DNA from: Nitrospira sp.
Lineage (GTDB): Bacteria; Nitrospirota; Nitrospiria; Nitrospirales; UBA8639
Length of the DNA stretch: 64,000 bases
Direction: 5' to 3'
Assembly (NCBI GenBank): GCA_011523385.1
Contig: WTGX01000019.1
Coordinates: forward strand, 30,059-94,058
The notes beneath the pieces are model-generated. The model searched no databases. It saw nothing but the letters and a program-made list of their open reading frames with translations, and was not told the origin of the DNA. The position numbers and the translations under genes are program-made. Within the stretch, counting starts at the first letter, position 1. Each line of letters begins with the position of its first letter. Below, piece after piece: positions 8,910-18,000 of this stretch.

Positions 8910-9634
8910 GGTTCGGTCCTCATGGCATTGTCGCGAACAATATAGAGCGACGTGGATGTTCCCGCAGGGAGCGTGAAGTGGCGGAGGGCGACCGCTCGGG
9001 TATCGGGAATGAAGGCAACAAATTCCTGTTCATGGAAGGTGAGCGGCTGGCTGGTGAGATTCTCGATTTCATAGACTTGGCCGATGAAGCGAGAGCCGGT
9101 ATAGGTGCCGGTGTGGACGATACGGGTTTCCTCCCAGAACGGCACAGGGATGTCGTGTGTGTCTTTCGTGAACCCCTTGGTCTCCCGGTCGAGCGCCATG
9201 GCGAGCATGAGGCGCTTGATTTCCTGGACGTAGAAGAAAGACTGCCGTCTGGTTTGGTGCGGATTCGTCTGACGCGTCGGCAACTCGGGGTTCAGAAGAA
9301 TCGTTTCAGATGGGACGTCGCGTTGCTGGGCGATGATCGTATACGTGCCACCGGCACCGTCACGGACGAAGAAGCTCATGGTCGCCGGAGCGCCGGTCAC
9401 GGGCTTGATAAAGATATCGCCTTGTGCCTCATCGGGCTGGACCCATAGCGTTCCGGCCGGCGCCCAGACCTTTTCCAAGCGTTGGCTGCCGACGACTGTA
9501 ACCCGGGTAAGTTCATGTGACGAGATAATGGCGGTGATACTGGCACCGTCACGGACCGTGAAATTCTGAATGCCGGCTGCTGCGCCAGGAAAGAGCAGAA
9601 GGGTGGAGAGACAGAGAAGGACAAGACGAATCAT
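8906..9634 (-). CDS. traK: TraK, secretin-like outer-membrane core protein
   Basis: TraK is the VirB9-like periplasmic/outer-membrane component of F-type systems. The product is 242 residues. A signal peptide ends near PGAAAG, then the N-terminal repeats begin with FTVRDGASITAIISSHELTR (the usual ISxxelTRI pattern). Later come GDIFIKP and a C-terminal domain with IYEIENLTSQPLTFHEQEF, a conserved TraK block. The start codon overlaps the traE stop by one base. Confidence 0.94.
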   Translation of the reverse strand: MIRLVLLCLSTLLLFPGAAAGIQNFTVRDGASITAIISSHELTRVTVVGSQRLEKVWAPAGTLWVQPDEAQGDIFIKPVTGAPATMSFFVRDGAGGTYTIIAQQRDVPSETILLNPELPTRQTNPHQTRRQSFFYVQEIKRLMLAMALDRETKGFTKDTHDIPVPFWEETRIVHTGTYTGSRFIGQVYEIENLTSQPLTFHEQEFVAFIPDTRAVALRHFTLPAGTSTSLYIVRDNAMRTEP

Positions 9635-10242
9635 CAGAGGGTCACTTCCTCATCTTCCTTGGGTTCAATGGGCTTGAGTTCTTCCCCCGGTCCCTTTTCG
9701 AGTTCCTGGAATTTCACCAGATAGAATGAGCCGTTCCGGTAGGCGTAGGCGAATTGGTAATACTTCTGTTTGCGGGAGACGATTTTTTGCCCAATCATAC
9801 TGACGAGTTCGCCATTGATGGTGGCAGTCAATTTGGCGACGTGGATACCCATGGGATAGAACACGGAGCCGATCAGGTGGCGCCGGACGCGCTCGGCTTG
9901 CGCATGGAATTCGGCTTTGAGGTGTGCGTAAGCCGCGGGGTCAACGTGTCGAAGGACGGAGTCGAATTGAGCCGTAACATTGTCATCGTGGTAGGTGAGC
10001 AGTAGCTGACTGAGATAGTGGGTCATCTGCTCGACGTAGGCGGGGCTGACCTCGCTCTTGTGGATGGAAAACGGCTTGACGAGATCAGGAGGAACAACGA
10101 TGGTCTTTTCCGTGAGATCAGCGGTGAAGAGGAAGAGCGCTTGAAGGAGATTCGTCACAAGGAGGACGCCGGCAACGAGCATCCAGACGGCGGTTTTATA
10201 GTTGGCGCTGGTGAGCGCTGAAAGATATTTTTCCTTATTCAC
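9634..10242 (-). CDS. traE: TraE, VirB8-like inner-membrane protein
   Basis: TraE is an inner-membrane scaffold protein of the F-type channel. From the GTG at 10242 the product is 202 residues. It has one N-terminal transmembrane helix (about 15-40) and a periplasmic VirB8-like domain containing PYVEQMTHYLSQLLLTY-like residues and the segment VSMIGQKIVSRKQKYYQFAY. The GTG overlaps the traL TGA stop (GTGA), which suggests translational coupling. An ATG further upstream (10290) is possible but has no ribosome-binding site and would overlap traL more. Confidence 0.9.
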   Translation of the reverse strand: MNKEKYLSALTSANYKTAVWMLVAGVLLVTNLLQALFLFTADLTEKTIVVPPDLVKPFSIHKSEVSPAYVEQMTHYLSQLLLTYHDDNVTAQFDSVLRHVDPAAYAHLKAEFHAQAERVRRHLIGSVFYPMGIHVAKLTATINGELVSMIGQKIVSRKQKYYQFAYAYRNGSFYLVKFQELEKGPGEELKPIEPKEDEEVTL

Positions 10243-10538
10243 CGTCCGAGGAATTCTCGTGCATAGGATGGCAGATAGGGAGAAAGCCATAAAGAAGAGG
10301 GGGTGTGCCAGTACAGGATACGAGGCAAGAGTCCTTTGCCCCCTTCCTCTTTGACCTGCGCGTAGAGGCGTCCGAAGATCATGGCCGCCACGACGCCGAG
10401 AACCGTCGAGCCCAGAAGCATGCCGCCCAGGACCCATAGCATCGCAAAATACGCGCGGTCGGCTTCCCACATGAAAAATAATTGGGGAGCGTCGAGGTTC
10501 CGCCCAATCCAGTAATCTTCCATGTTCTCGTTATCCAT
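10239..10538 (-). CDS. traL: TraL, small inner-membrane pilus assembly protein
   Basis: A 99-residue protein with the TraL layout. A short N-terminus with YWIGRNLDAPQLFFMWEADR is followed by two close hydrophobic helices (about 30-56), then a charged segment and a C-terminal part with SPYLPSYAREFLGR. TraL is required for early pilus assembly. The gene lies 2 bases after the pilin gene and overlaps traE. Confidence 0.93.
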   Translation of the reverse strand: MDNENMEDYWIGRNLDAPQLFFMWEADRAYFAMLWVLGGMLLGSTVLGVVAAMIFGRLYAQVKEEGGKGLLPRILYWHTPSSLWLSPYLPSYAREFLGR

Positions 10539-10540
10539 GA

Positions 10541-10834
10541 CTAGATCGTCGCGCTGCTGAACAGGTTATTGATCAACGTGGGACCAAGTGTCCCGAAGAC
10601 GGCGAGCACGACACCCATCAAGGCCGGAATGGGTTTGCCGGTGGCGGCCCCGACGCCGAGGCCCATGAGGCCGCCGACGATGGCAATGGCGCGGCCGAGA
10701 TACCCGGTGGCGGCTTCATAGAAGAAGTCATACAGGTCTTCAAAGTCGCCCCCCGTCGTAGCCGCAACGGCGGTGGCAGGGATGAGGAAAAAGAACAGAA
10801 AAATGAAAAAATAGTAAAGGTGGATGGCTTTCAT
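10541..10834 (-). CDS. traA: TraA-like pilin precursor
   Basis: A 97-residue small hydrophobic protein. A signal segment (KAIHLYYFFIFLFFFLIPATAVAA) is followed by a mature part of about 70 residues with two hydrophobic helices, AIAIVGGLMGLGVGAATG and IPALMGVVLAVFGTLGPTLI, joined by a short GKP turn. This is the general form of F-type pilins; sequence is poorly conserved in the family, so the call rests on size, topology and the place directly before traL. The ATG at 10834 has AAGGAG 7 bases upstream. Confidence 0.82.
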   Translation of the reverse strand: MKAIHLYYFFIFLFFFLIPATAVAATTGGDFEDLYDFFYEAATGYLGRAIAIVGGLMGLGVGAATGKPIPALMGVVLAVFGTLGPTLINNLFSSATI

Positions 10835-10838
10835 GGCA

Positions 10839-11819
10839 TTACTCCTTGATGAAAGGTGGCGATTGAAGCCGAAACCGTTCGAGGGTGTGATAGATTTCAA
10901 CGCGCCGATTCTGTTGCTGTCCGGTGGGGGTGTTCCCCTCAGTTTTGTCACAGCATGACCCCCGCCCTCCGGCGAAGAGCTTGCCCGGGTCGTGTCCGGT
11001 TTGTGCAAAGAAGGCTTTGACGACCCGCGCTCGCTTGTAGGACAAGCGTGCATTGGCATTGTCGTCACCAGCACGGTCGGAGTACCCAACAAACAGGAGC
11101 CGTTTGTCGCGGACTAAAGGGAGAAGATCGATTAAAACGATCTTCTCTGAGGGCAGGAGTTCGGTACTGTTTGAGGAGAAATAAACGGACGCCAGGAGCT
11201 TGACCCTAAGCTTCCGTTTTGGAACTGAACGATCTAAATCTTGGGCAGAGTTTTGAGAAGGTAAATCTTGGAGGTCGGATGGCGCCTTGGTCTGGTCAGG
11301 GGTAGAAGGCTCGGCTTGAGAACTGTCATCTGGAGCGTCTTGTGAATTTACGGCGGCTCTATCGCGGTCATCGGCAGGGGTCTCTTTTTTAGATGACTTG
11401 CCGGCAGCCGGCTGGGGATGGTCAGGCAGCGGATGCCGAGATTCAGGCTCTGACAGATTGGCGAGAAGGGACCCGAATGTCGATGTAATTTCCTGGAGCC
11501 GGATCGCAATGTTTTCATGTTCTGCCAGGTGTGTCTCCGTCTCTAGTGGGTCATGATGAGTCGTGAGTGGTGACATTGAAGTTCCGCCAGAAGGAGCGAC
11601 GGGTGCCCGGGAAGCTGGCGTGAGAGGCGTTTTTGGAGAAGTGATGATGCAGGGGTAAAGATGACTGTTTGTGCGGCACAACACTTGTTGATTGTGAGCG
11701 AGGGACGGCGTTTGATGCGAATTGTCCTGTAGTGTGCCGGAACCCGGCGTGAGAGGAATGAGAGGCGCTGAACACCCGGACAACCCGAAAACAGCGGCGA
11801 TGGTGAGGATTATGAACAT
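10839..11819 (-). CDS. OmpA-family peptidoglycan-binding lipoprotein at the head of the tra operon
   Basis: A 326-residue lipoprotein with lipobox LSGC (Cys16), a long low-complexity Ser/Pro/Thr/Asp-rich linker (about 20-205) and a C-terminal OmpA-like domain (about 205-315). The domain has the family pattern VYFSSNSTELLP and GYSDRAGDDNANARLSYKRA, with Asp and Arg in the positions that bind diaminopimelate in peptidoglycan, and ends with QQNRRVEIY. It lies 4 bases before the pilin gene and is the first gene after the promoter at 11869-11896. An OmpA-like lipoprotein is not a core F-type gene; it may fix the apparatus to the cell wall. That role is inference. Confidence 0.85.
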   Translation of the reverse strand: MFIILTIAAVFGLSGCSAPLIPLTPGSGTLQDNSHQTPSLAHNQQVLCRTNSHLYPCIITSPKTPLTPASRAPVAPSGGTSMSPLTTHHDPLETETHLAEHENIAIRLQEITSTFGSLLANLSEPESRHPLPDHPQPAAGKSSKKETPADDRDRAAVNSQDAPDDSSQAEPSTPDQTKAPSDLQDLPSQNSAQDLDRSVPKRKLRVKLLASVYFSSNSTELLPSEKIVLIDLLPLVRDKRLLFVGYSDRAGDDNANARLSYKRARVVKAFFAQTGHDPGKLFAGGRGSCCDKTEGNTPTGQQQNRRVEIYHTLERFRLQSPPFIKE

Positions 11820-11868
11820 GACAGGCGTATGAAAAATATTAGACCTAACAGTATATTATCGTGCGTAC

Positions 11869-11896
11869 ATAATACGAAAATGTAAAACAATGTCAA
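11869..11896 (-). promoter_or_regulatory. sigma70-type promoter of the tra operon
   Basis: On the minus strand a perfect -35 box TTGACA (11896-11891) and a -10 box TATTAT (11874-11869) are separated by 16 bases, about 50 bases before the first tra gene. An imperfect palindrome with GTATTAT / ATAATA arms surrounds the -10 box and could be an operator. Confidence 0.75.
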
Positions 11897-11973
11897 GAAT
11901 TTATTGTGCCGGGAGTAACGGGTTGAGAGCCAAGTTCTGACCTTCGGGCCTTTCCGCTTTTTCTCCTTCTGTC

Positions 11974-11998
11974 ATCCTCGACATCCTTAATCGAGGAT
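11974..11998. repeat. short inverted repeat of a dispersed family
   Basis: Arms ATCCTCGA and TCGAGGAT (8 bp, perfect) around a 9-base loop, next to a TCTGTCATCC stretch that recurs at 20,010. It lies in the 330-base gap between the divergent tra operon and the response-regulator gene, which holds only this repeat and the two promoters. Confidence 0.5.
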
Positions 11999-12070
11999 CC
12001 AGTGTCTTCACAGATTTACCTGCGCCACCCCTGCCTGCTCGGAAGCACGGCTTCGTGTCGTTGTAGAAAT

Positions 12071-12100
12071 TTGACGCATATTGAGTTTTTCGTCCTAAAT
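12071..12100 (+). promoter_or_regulatory. possible promoter of the two-component genes
   Basis: TTGACG (12071-12076) and CTAAAT (12095-12100) with an 18-base spacer, 50 bases before the response-regulator start. The -10 match is only partial, so this is a weak prediction. Confidence 0.3.
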
Positions 12101-12149
12101 CTCTACATAATGTGTAAAATTGTCCAGTCACAATGCATGCAGGTGGCCT

Positions 12150-13520
12150 ATGGCAGTACATACCAATTTCATTCTGATTGTTGATGACGACCAGGAAATG
12201 CGGGATCTTCTCAAAGATATATTGGAAGATCACGGTTATAAGGTCGCCGTCGCGCGAGAGGGTCGGGAAGCCCTTGACCATCTGGAGAGTGACGAATATC
12301 TCGTTGTCCTGACGGACCTCCGGATGAAGGGAATAGATGGAGCCGAACTCCTGCACGAGTTGGTACAACACCATCCCGCCTGTAACACCATCATGATGAC
12401 GGCCTTCGGCACCGTAGAATCGGCTGTCGATGCGATGAAACAGGGCGCTTTCGACTATCTGACAAAACCCATCAAGACGGATGAACTGTTGGTGACGGTT
12501 GAGAAAGCACTCCGTGAGGCGTCTCTTCGCCGGGAAGTGGCACACCTGCGGAGACAGGTCAATCGGGAATACGCCTTTGATCAGATTATCGGGAAAAGCA
12601 AACCCATGAGGGAGGTCTTCGCTCTCATTCGTCGTGTGGCCGACTCCCAGGCGAATATTCTCATTACCGGCGAAAGCGGAACGGGAAAAGAGTTGGTGGC
12701 CAAATCCATTCATTTTAACAGTAGTCGCAAGGATGAGCCCTTCATTCCGGTGAATTGCGCGGCGATTCCCGAACAGCTTCTGGAAAGCGAATTGTTCGGG
12801 CACGTGAAAGGGGCCTTTACGGATGCCAGATCCGATAAACGTGGATTGTTCGAAGAGGCTCAGAAAGGCACGTTGTTTTTGGATGAGATCAGTGAAATGC
12901 CGATGCTGCTGCAGGCGAAATTATTGCGGGCCGTCCAGGAACGGGAAATTCGCCGGGTGGGCGCGACGCAATCCATTCCCGTGAACGTCCGGATCATCGC
13001 GGCCACGAATTTGGTGTTGGCGGAGGAAGTGGAAGCCAAACGATTTCGGGAAGATTTGTACTACCGTCTGAACGTCATTGAAATCCGGCTTCCTCCCCTG
13101 CGGGAACGCAAAGAAGACATCCCTTTGCTGTGCAACATGTTGCTTCACAAGATGGCGAGCGCAACGGGCAAGCCGTCTGCGGGAATCGCCGAATCGGCAC
13201 TCGGGTTGTTGATCGATTACCATTGGCCCGGCAACGTGCGGGAGTTGGAAAACGTGATCGAGCGCGCCGTCACCTTGGCCCCCGGAGATATCGTGACCGT
13301 GGAGGCGTTGCCCGCCACGATTCGCGAGGCGAACGGAGAAGGGCGGTTGATCGAGGAAGGGATCGAACGGTCGCTTTCGATGGAAGAAGTCGAGCGTATG
13401 TACATCAAAAGAATTTTGGAGAAAACTCGAGGCAACAAACTGCAAGCAGCGCAGATCTTGAAAATCGACCGTAAGACCCTCTACAGGAAATTGGGAGAAA
13501 TGGAGCAATCGGCCACCTGA
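12150..13520 (+). CDS. NtrC-family sigma54-dependent response regulator
   Basis: A 456-residue three-domain activator. The receiver domain (1-120) has the acidic pocket VDDD at 11-14, phospho-acceptor Asp56 in LTDLRM and Lys106. The AAA+ domain (about 145-380) has Walker A GESGTGKE at 174-181, Walker B TLFLDE at 241-246 and an arginine-finger region REDLYYRLN. The sigma54-contact loop reads GAFTDA (221-226) instead of the consensus GAFTGA. The C-terminal Fis-type helix-turn-helix is around LQAAQILKIDRKTLYRKL. The ATG at 12150 is chosen because the receiver domain begins directly after it. The gene is followed 21 bases later by its likely kinase and then by a gene with a sigma54 promoter, its likely target. 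Confidence 0.96.
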   Translation: MAVHTNFILIVDDDQEMRDLLKDILEDHGYKVAVAREGREALDHLESDEYLVVLTDLRMKGIDGAELLHELVQHHPACNTIMMTAFGTVESAVDAMKQGAFDYLTKPIKTDELLVTVEKALREASLRREVAHLRRQVNREYAFDQIIGKSKPMREVFALIRRVADSQANILITGESGTGKELVAKSIHFNSSRKDEPFIPVNCAAIPEQLLESELFGHVKGAFTDARSDKRGLFEEAQKGTLFLDEISEMPMLLQAKLLRAVQEREIRRVGATQSIPVNVRIIAATNLVLAEEVEAKRFREDLYYRLNVIEIRLPPLRERKEDIPLLCNMLLHKMASATGKPSAGIAESALGLLIDYHWPGNVRELENVIERAVTLAPGDIVTVEALPATIREANGEGRLIEEGIERSLSMEEVERMYIKRILEKTRGNKLQAAQILKIDRKTLYRKLGEMEQSAT

Positions 13521-13541
13521 GGAATCCATTTGGAGCATCGC

Positions 13542-14738
13542 ATGGCGCCTCCCCCCTCCAAAGCCCAACTTGTCAAAGAAATCGAAACCCTTCGACGCGA
13601 ACTCGCCGAGCTTCGATTTCAGGCAGGCGTCCATCAGCGGACTTCAAAAGGATTGCAGGCCATTGAGCTGCAACTGGCCGGCATCGTTCAGTCGGCCATG
13701 GATGCCATCATCACCATTAACGATGAACAACGCGTCGTGCAATTCAACGCGGCCGCGGAAACCATGTTCGGCTGTTCAGCCCAGGACGCCATGGGGAAAC
13801 TGATCGACCGGTTTCTTCCGGAGCGATTTCGGGTCGGGCATCGTCAACACGTGAAGAGTTTTGGGGAAACCCAAGTGACCGTTCGGCGGATGGGTGCCTT
13901 GGGGGCGGTATCGGGGCTGCGGTCCAATGGGGAAGAATTTCCCATCGAGGCTTCGATTTCTCAATTCAAGAAAGACAAACAACGATTTTTTACCGTGATC
14001 CTCCGGGATATCACGGAACGGAAGGGATTGGAAAGCCAACTCCGCCAGACCGAACGATTGGCTGAATTGGGCACCCTGGCCGCCGGCATGGCCCATGAAA
14101 TCGGAACGCCCATGAACGTCATCCTTGGGCGAGCCGAGTACTTGATACGGAAGACTTCAGACGAATCGATCAAGAAAGGATTGACCACCATTGTGACGCA
14201 GGTCGAACGTATCACGAAAATCATGAATCAGTTGTTGAGTTTTGCCCGGCAAACACCCATTGAACGCCGTCCGCTCGCCATGTCGCTGGTGGTGCAGGAT
14301 ATCGCAGACGTGATTCAGGACCGTTTGGAAAAACGAGGAATCCGGTTTGAGATGGACTTGGAGCCGGACTGTCCCGACGTGTGGGCCGACCGGGACCGGA
14401 TGGGACAAGTTCTTTTGAATTTAATCATCAATGCCATTCAGGCGATGTCCGGGGGAGGGATCCTTTCCCTCAGCCTTCGTTGTCGCAACGATCACGTGCG
14501 TCTATCAGTCGCCGATACGGGATGCGGTATCCCCTCCGACCACGTTCCGAAACTCTTCACGCCATTTTTTTCCACCAAAGAAGTGGGGGAAGGGACAGGG
14601 TTGGGGCTCACGGTTGTTCACGGCATTATCGAGGAACATCAGGGCTTCATTGCGGTGGACAGCGAACCCGGTCAGGGCACGACCTTTCATATTGACCTGC
14701 CCGTGCATCGGTCGCATACGCCGTCCACGGCATCCTAG
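13542..14738 (+). CDS. soluble PAS-domain sensor histidine kinase
   Basis: A 398-residue kinase with no transmembrane segment, so it senses a cytoplasmic signal. An N-terminal coiled coil (about 8-45) leads into a PAS domain (about 45-160, ending VILRDITER). The dimerisation/phosphotransfer domain has the H-box MAHEIGTPMN with His185. The HATPase domain follows with N-box NLIINAIQAM, G1 DTGCGIPSD and G2 GEGTGLGLTVVHGIIEEHQG. The ATG at 13542 has GGAG upstream; an in-frame TTG at 13530 would add 4 residues. The gene follows the NtrC-type regulator and together they form a two-component pair. Confidence 0.95.
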   Translation: MAPPPSKAQLVKEIETLRRELAELRFQAGVHQRTSKGLQAIELQLAGIVQSAMDAIITINDEQRVVQFNAAAETMFGCSAQDAMGKLIDRFLPERFRVGHRQHVKSFGETQVTVRRMGALGAVSGLRSNGEEFPIEASISQFKKDKQRFFTVILRDITERKGLESQLRQTERLAELGTLAAGMAHEIGTPMNVILGRAEYLIRKTSDESIKKGLTTIVTQVERITKIMNQLLSFARQTPIERRPLAMSLVVQDIADVIQDRLEKRGIRFEMDLEPDCPDVWADRDRMGQVLLNLIINAIQAMSGGGILSLSLRCRNDHVRLSVADTGCGIPSDHVPKLFTPFFSTKEVGEGTGLGLTVVHGIIEEHQGFIAVDSEPGQGTTFHIDLPVHRSHTPSTAS

Positions 14739-14791
14739 CGGGTTGCTTCCCTTTCTTCCTGTTTACCCCCGGTTCACGGATGTCCTTTCCT

Positions 14792-14830
14792 GCCACACCC
14801 CGTTTTTGTGGCTGATGCTTTTGGCCACAA
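14792..14830. promoter_or_regulatory. alternating GCCACA/TGTGGC half-sites, possible enhancer for the NtrC-type regulator
   Basis: Three half-sites alternate in orientation: GCCACA (14792-14797), TGTGGC (14807-14812) and GCCACA (14824-14829). The last two form a perfect 7-bp dyad, TTGTGGC and GCCACAA, with an 11-base gap. They lie about 100-135 bases before the transcription start predicted from the sigma54 site, the usual distance for an activator-binding enhancer. A hairpin terminator for the kinase gene is less likely, as no T-run follows. Confidence 0.5.
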
Positions 14831-14903
14831 GTGCGATCCCATTCACTCAGCCGGTTCCCTTTACATTCAGCGGGTTACATAAAGTGCCTCGAAAAATATC
14901 TTG

Positions 14904-14919
14904 AGGCATCATCCTTGCA
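14904..14919 (+). promoter_or_regulatory. sigma54 (-24/-12) promoter of the multicopper oxidase gene
   Basis: The sequence AGGCAT, 5 bases, then TTGCA matches the consensus TGGCAC-N5-TTGCA with GG and GC exactly 12 bases apart. A TGCCTC/GAGGCA inverted repeat (14885-14890 and 14903-14908) overlaps the -24 element. The site is 110 bases before the oxidase ATG and directly behind the genes of an NtrC-type activator and its kinase. Confidence 0.7.
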
Positions 14920-15027
14920 ATTCATTCCCGTGTAGGGGTGAACCTCTGTGTTCGCCCTAACCGTCACACCTGTATCCGACTGTAAAGAAATGCTGTTTTT
15001 ATTCACCTCGTTGTGTAAGGAGACCGA

Positions 15028-18000
15028 ATGATGTGTTACACGACACGTTTCATATTCACGGCAACGGCGGCCTTGGCGATTTGGGGAGGAGCCATGCTAT
15101 TCGGCTTGAACGCGTCGGCCGGTGCGGAGGCGCCTCCTGCTGTTCATCAGGTATCCATGTCGTCCCAGTCACCGGGATGGGCTGAACGGCTCAAAGGCCA
15201 AACCATCATGGAAAACGCAGTGGAAGGACGCGCTGAGCGTGCAGCCCTGGTTGAGTTGCAACATCAGCGTTTGATGCGGCAGATGCAAAAAGACATGCAG
15301 CATAAGGGCGACGCGTCAGGCGCCTTCAATACCATGTCGATGATGCACCAGTACGGGGCCGGACCGGCCAACGGGTTACTGGCCTCCAATTCCGACGTCG
15401 AGCCGGTTTCGATGAAGGGAGGATTGTGCCCCAAAACCGCACCGGTGAGGCACTATGACGTCTCCGCCGTCAACGTGGAGATCACCTTGAATCAATGGTT
15501 GGATTTCTATCCCGGGTATATGTATGCCCTGACCGAAGACATTCCCGACATTCGTGAAGAAGAAGCGAAGAACGCGGCGGCTCGGGAGGAAGAAGGCCAT
15601 CATGATCCCGGTGGCGTGAAAAACGGGATCCAGGATCAATGGATTCAGCCCTTAGTGATTCGTGGCAACCAGGGCGATTGCGTGAAAATCACGCTTCGGA
15701 ACGCGTTGGAATTCGGCGAGGAGGTCAGCCTCCACATCAACGGGTCCGATATGGTCATGAGTAAAACCGGGCAACCGGCGACCACGACGAATCCGGATTC
15801 GGTGGCGGGCGGTCCTTCTGAAGATTGTGAAAAGGATTGCGTCGGCGAGGCCATCGAGATGGAATGGTACATCCATCCGGACACCCAGGAGGGAGGGCGG
15901 CAATTCCATACCTATAGTAATGACCGGGAACTGACGGTCATGGGATTGTTCGGGGTGTTTGTCGTCGAGCCGCGCGGGTCGGAGTACTATGATCCGTTGG
16001 GAACGGGTCCTGCCACGAAAGACCGAAGCGGCTGGCAGACGATGATCAGGAACGGCACGGGTCCGGATTTTCGCGAGTTCGTGTTGATTTATCATGAGGT
16101 GGGTGATGAAGCGTTTCGTCCGGTGAACAAGCACGGCGACTTCCTGCCTCAACGCGATCCGCTGACGGACGCCTACCGTCCGGGAGCACGTGCCTTGAAC
16201 TATCGTAGCGAACCGTTCGGCATCAACAACATGCACGTGCAACACGAATATTTCGGGTTTGAAGATGAATCCATGGCGTACAGCTCCTATACGTTCGGTG
16301 ATGCGGCACCGACGATTCCGCGCAGCTATTTGGGGGATCCCGCGAAGTTCCGCGTCGTGCACGGCGGATCGGAAGTGTTCCATTCCCACCATCCGCATGG
16401 TGGAGCCATTCGTTGGCAGCGCAGTCCGCGGGCCACGCAAATGCCCGTGTGGAGTACCGGTCAGAACGGGCCCGTGAAATATCCGGTGGTTCGCACCAAA
16501 TCGGATCGAGTGGACGTGGAAGTGATCGGACCGTCAGAGGCCCTGGATCTGGAAACGGAATGTGGGTCCGGGTTGTGTCAATGGCTGGCGGGGGACTTCC
16601 TGTTCCACTGCCACGTCGCCCATCACTACGTCGCGGGGATGTGGGGGTATTGGAGAGTCTACAACACCCTGCAGGTTCCCGGGATCCAGAATGACGTGAT
16701 GGCGCCGTTGCGGGAATTGCCGGACCGGGTCGGACGCATCAACAGGCCCGTGACGTCGGATCAATTGGCCGGAACGACCGTGAATTGGTTCGGCAGTCAA
16801 TTCAAGATCGTGGAGAGCGGCAAGACCAATTGGAAAGCCGCCCCTCCGGTGGTCACGCTGAAAGACTGGGTGTCCATGCAGCTCAGCAACCAAGGCAAAC
16901 CGGGCCATCAGGACGACGAGCTCGGTCAGCTCAAGGCCTATGATGCCACGGTTGTCGATTGGGTGTGGGATGGAAATCGCGCGATGAGTGAAAAGGAACC
17001 CTCCATCGGCGACAACCCGAAATATCAGCCCGAATGGCAAGGCTATGAACCCGGAAAACGTCGTTCCATCTGGTTCGAACCGGCCACCGGGAAAGTGGCG
17101 TGGCCCTGGTTGACGCCGCATTTTGGAAAACGCGCGCCGTTTTCCAACGATCATAATCCGGCCCCATGGCTGGAGATGATTCGACTCAATGACGACGGAA
17201 CCCGGTCGGTGGGACCGGCCAAGCCGGGAGAAAACGGGAACTGGAGCCTGTGTCCGGACCGGGCGGGTTCTCAGGATTACAATATTCATTTCATCAAGCT
17301 GCCCATTGAATTGTCCGCGGCGCAGGGCAAGGAGCCGGCCATCGTCGATCCCAACGGGTTGCTCTACGTGGTCCATGAAGAAGAAGCGGACGTTCGAGCC
17401 GACAACGACAAGAAATTTCCGCTGGTCGTTCGAGCGAACGTGTACGATTGTATCGATTGGACGCTGACCAGCGAGTGGTTGGATGACGACATTACCAATT
17501 TCCAATCCTCCAAGATCAACACGCATTTCCATTTTTTCCAGTTTGACAATCAAGCCTCCGACGGCGTGATTTCCGGCATGTCGTACGAGCAGTCGATGCG
17601 ACCTTTTACGCAGTTTACGAAAGACACCGAGAAAGGGTTGCCGGTGCCCATGAACGCCAAAGTCACTAAGGCGGCGAAGATCGGAGACAAAACCATCCAC
17701 GTGACGAATGCCCAGCAGTATCACGTGGGCATTCCCATTCTGGTGGGAGCGGATAACGTGGAGGGGAAGGAAGTGCTGCGGATCGCCGCAATCGGCGACA
17801 AGACCCTCACGTTCGACGCACCGCTGGAACATGCGCACCCGGCCGGCGACATCGTCACGGTGGAATACGTCCGGCAACGGTTCTGGGTGGATGCGGACGT
17901 GGGCAGCGTCTTTTGGCACGACCACGCCTTTGGGGGCACGACCTGGCCGCACGGTGCCGTGGGCACGATGATTGCCGAGCCATTCAACTCTACGTGGCAT

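Noticed and set aside
11901..12803. 300-residue minus-strand frame overlapping the response-regulator gene
   Set aside because: Most of it is antisense to the receiver and AAA+ domains; the remaining part is repeat DNA.
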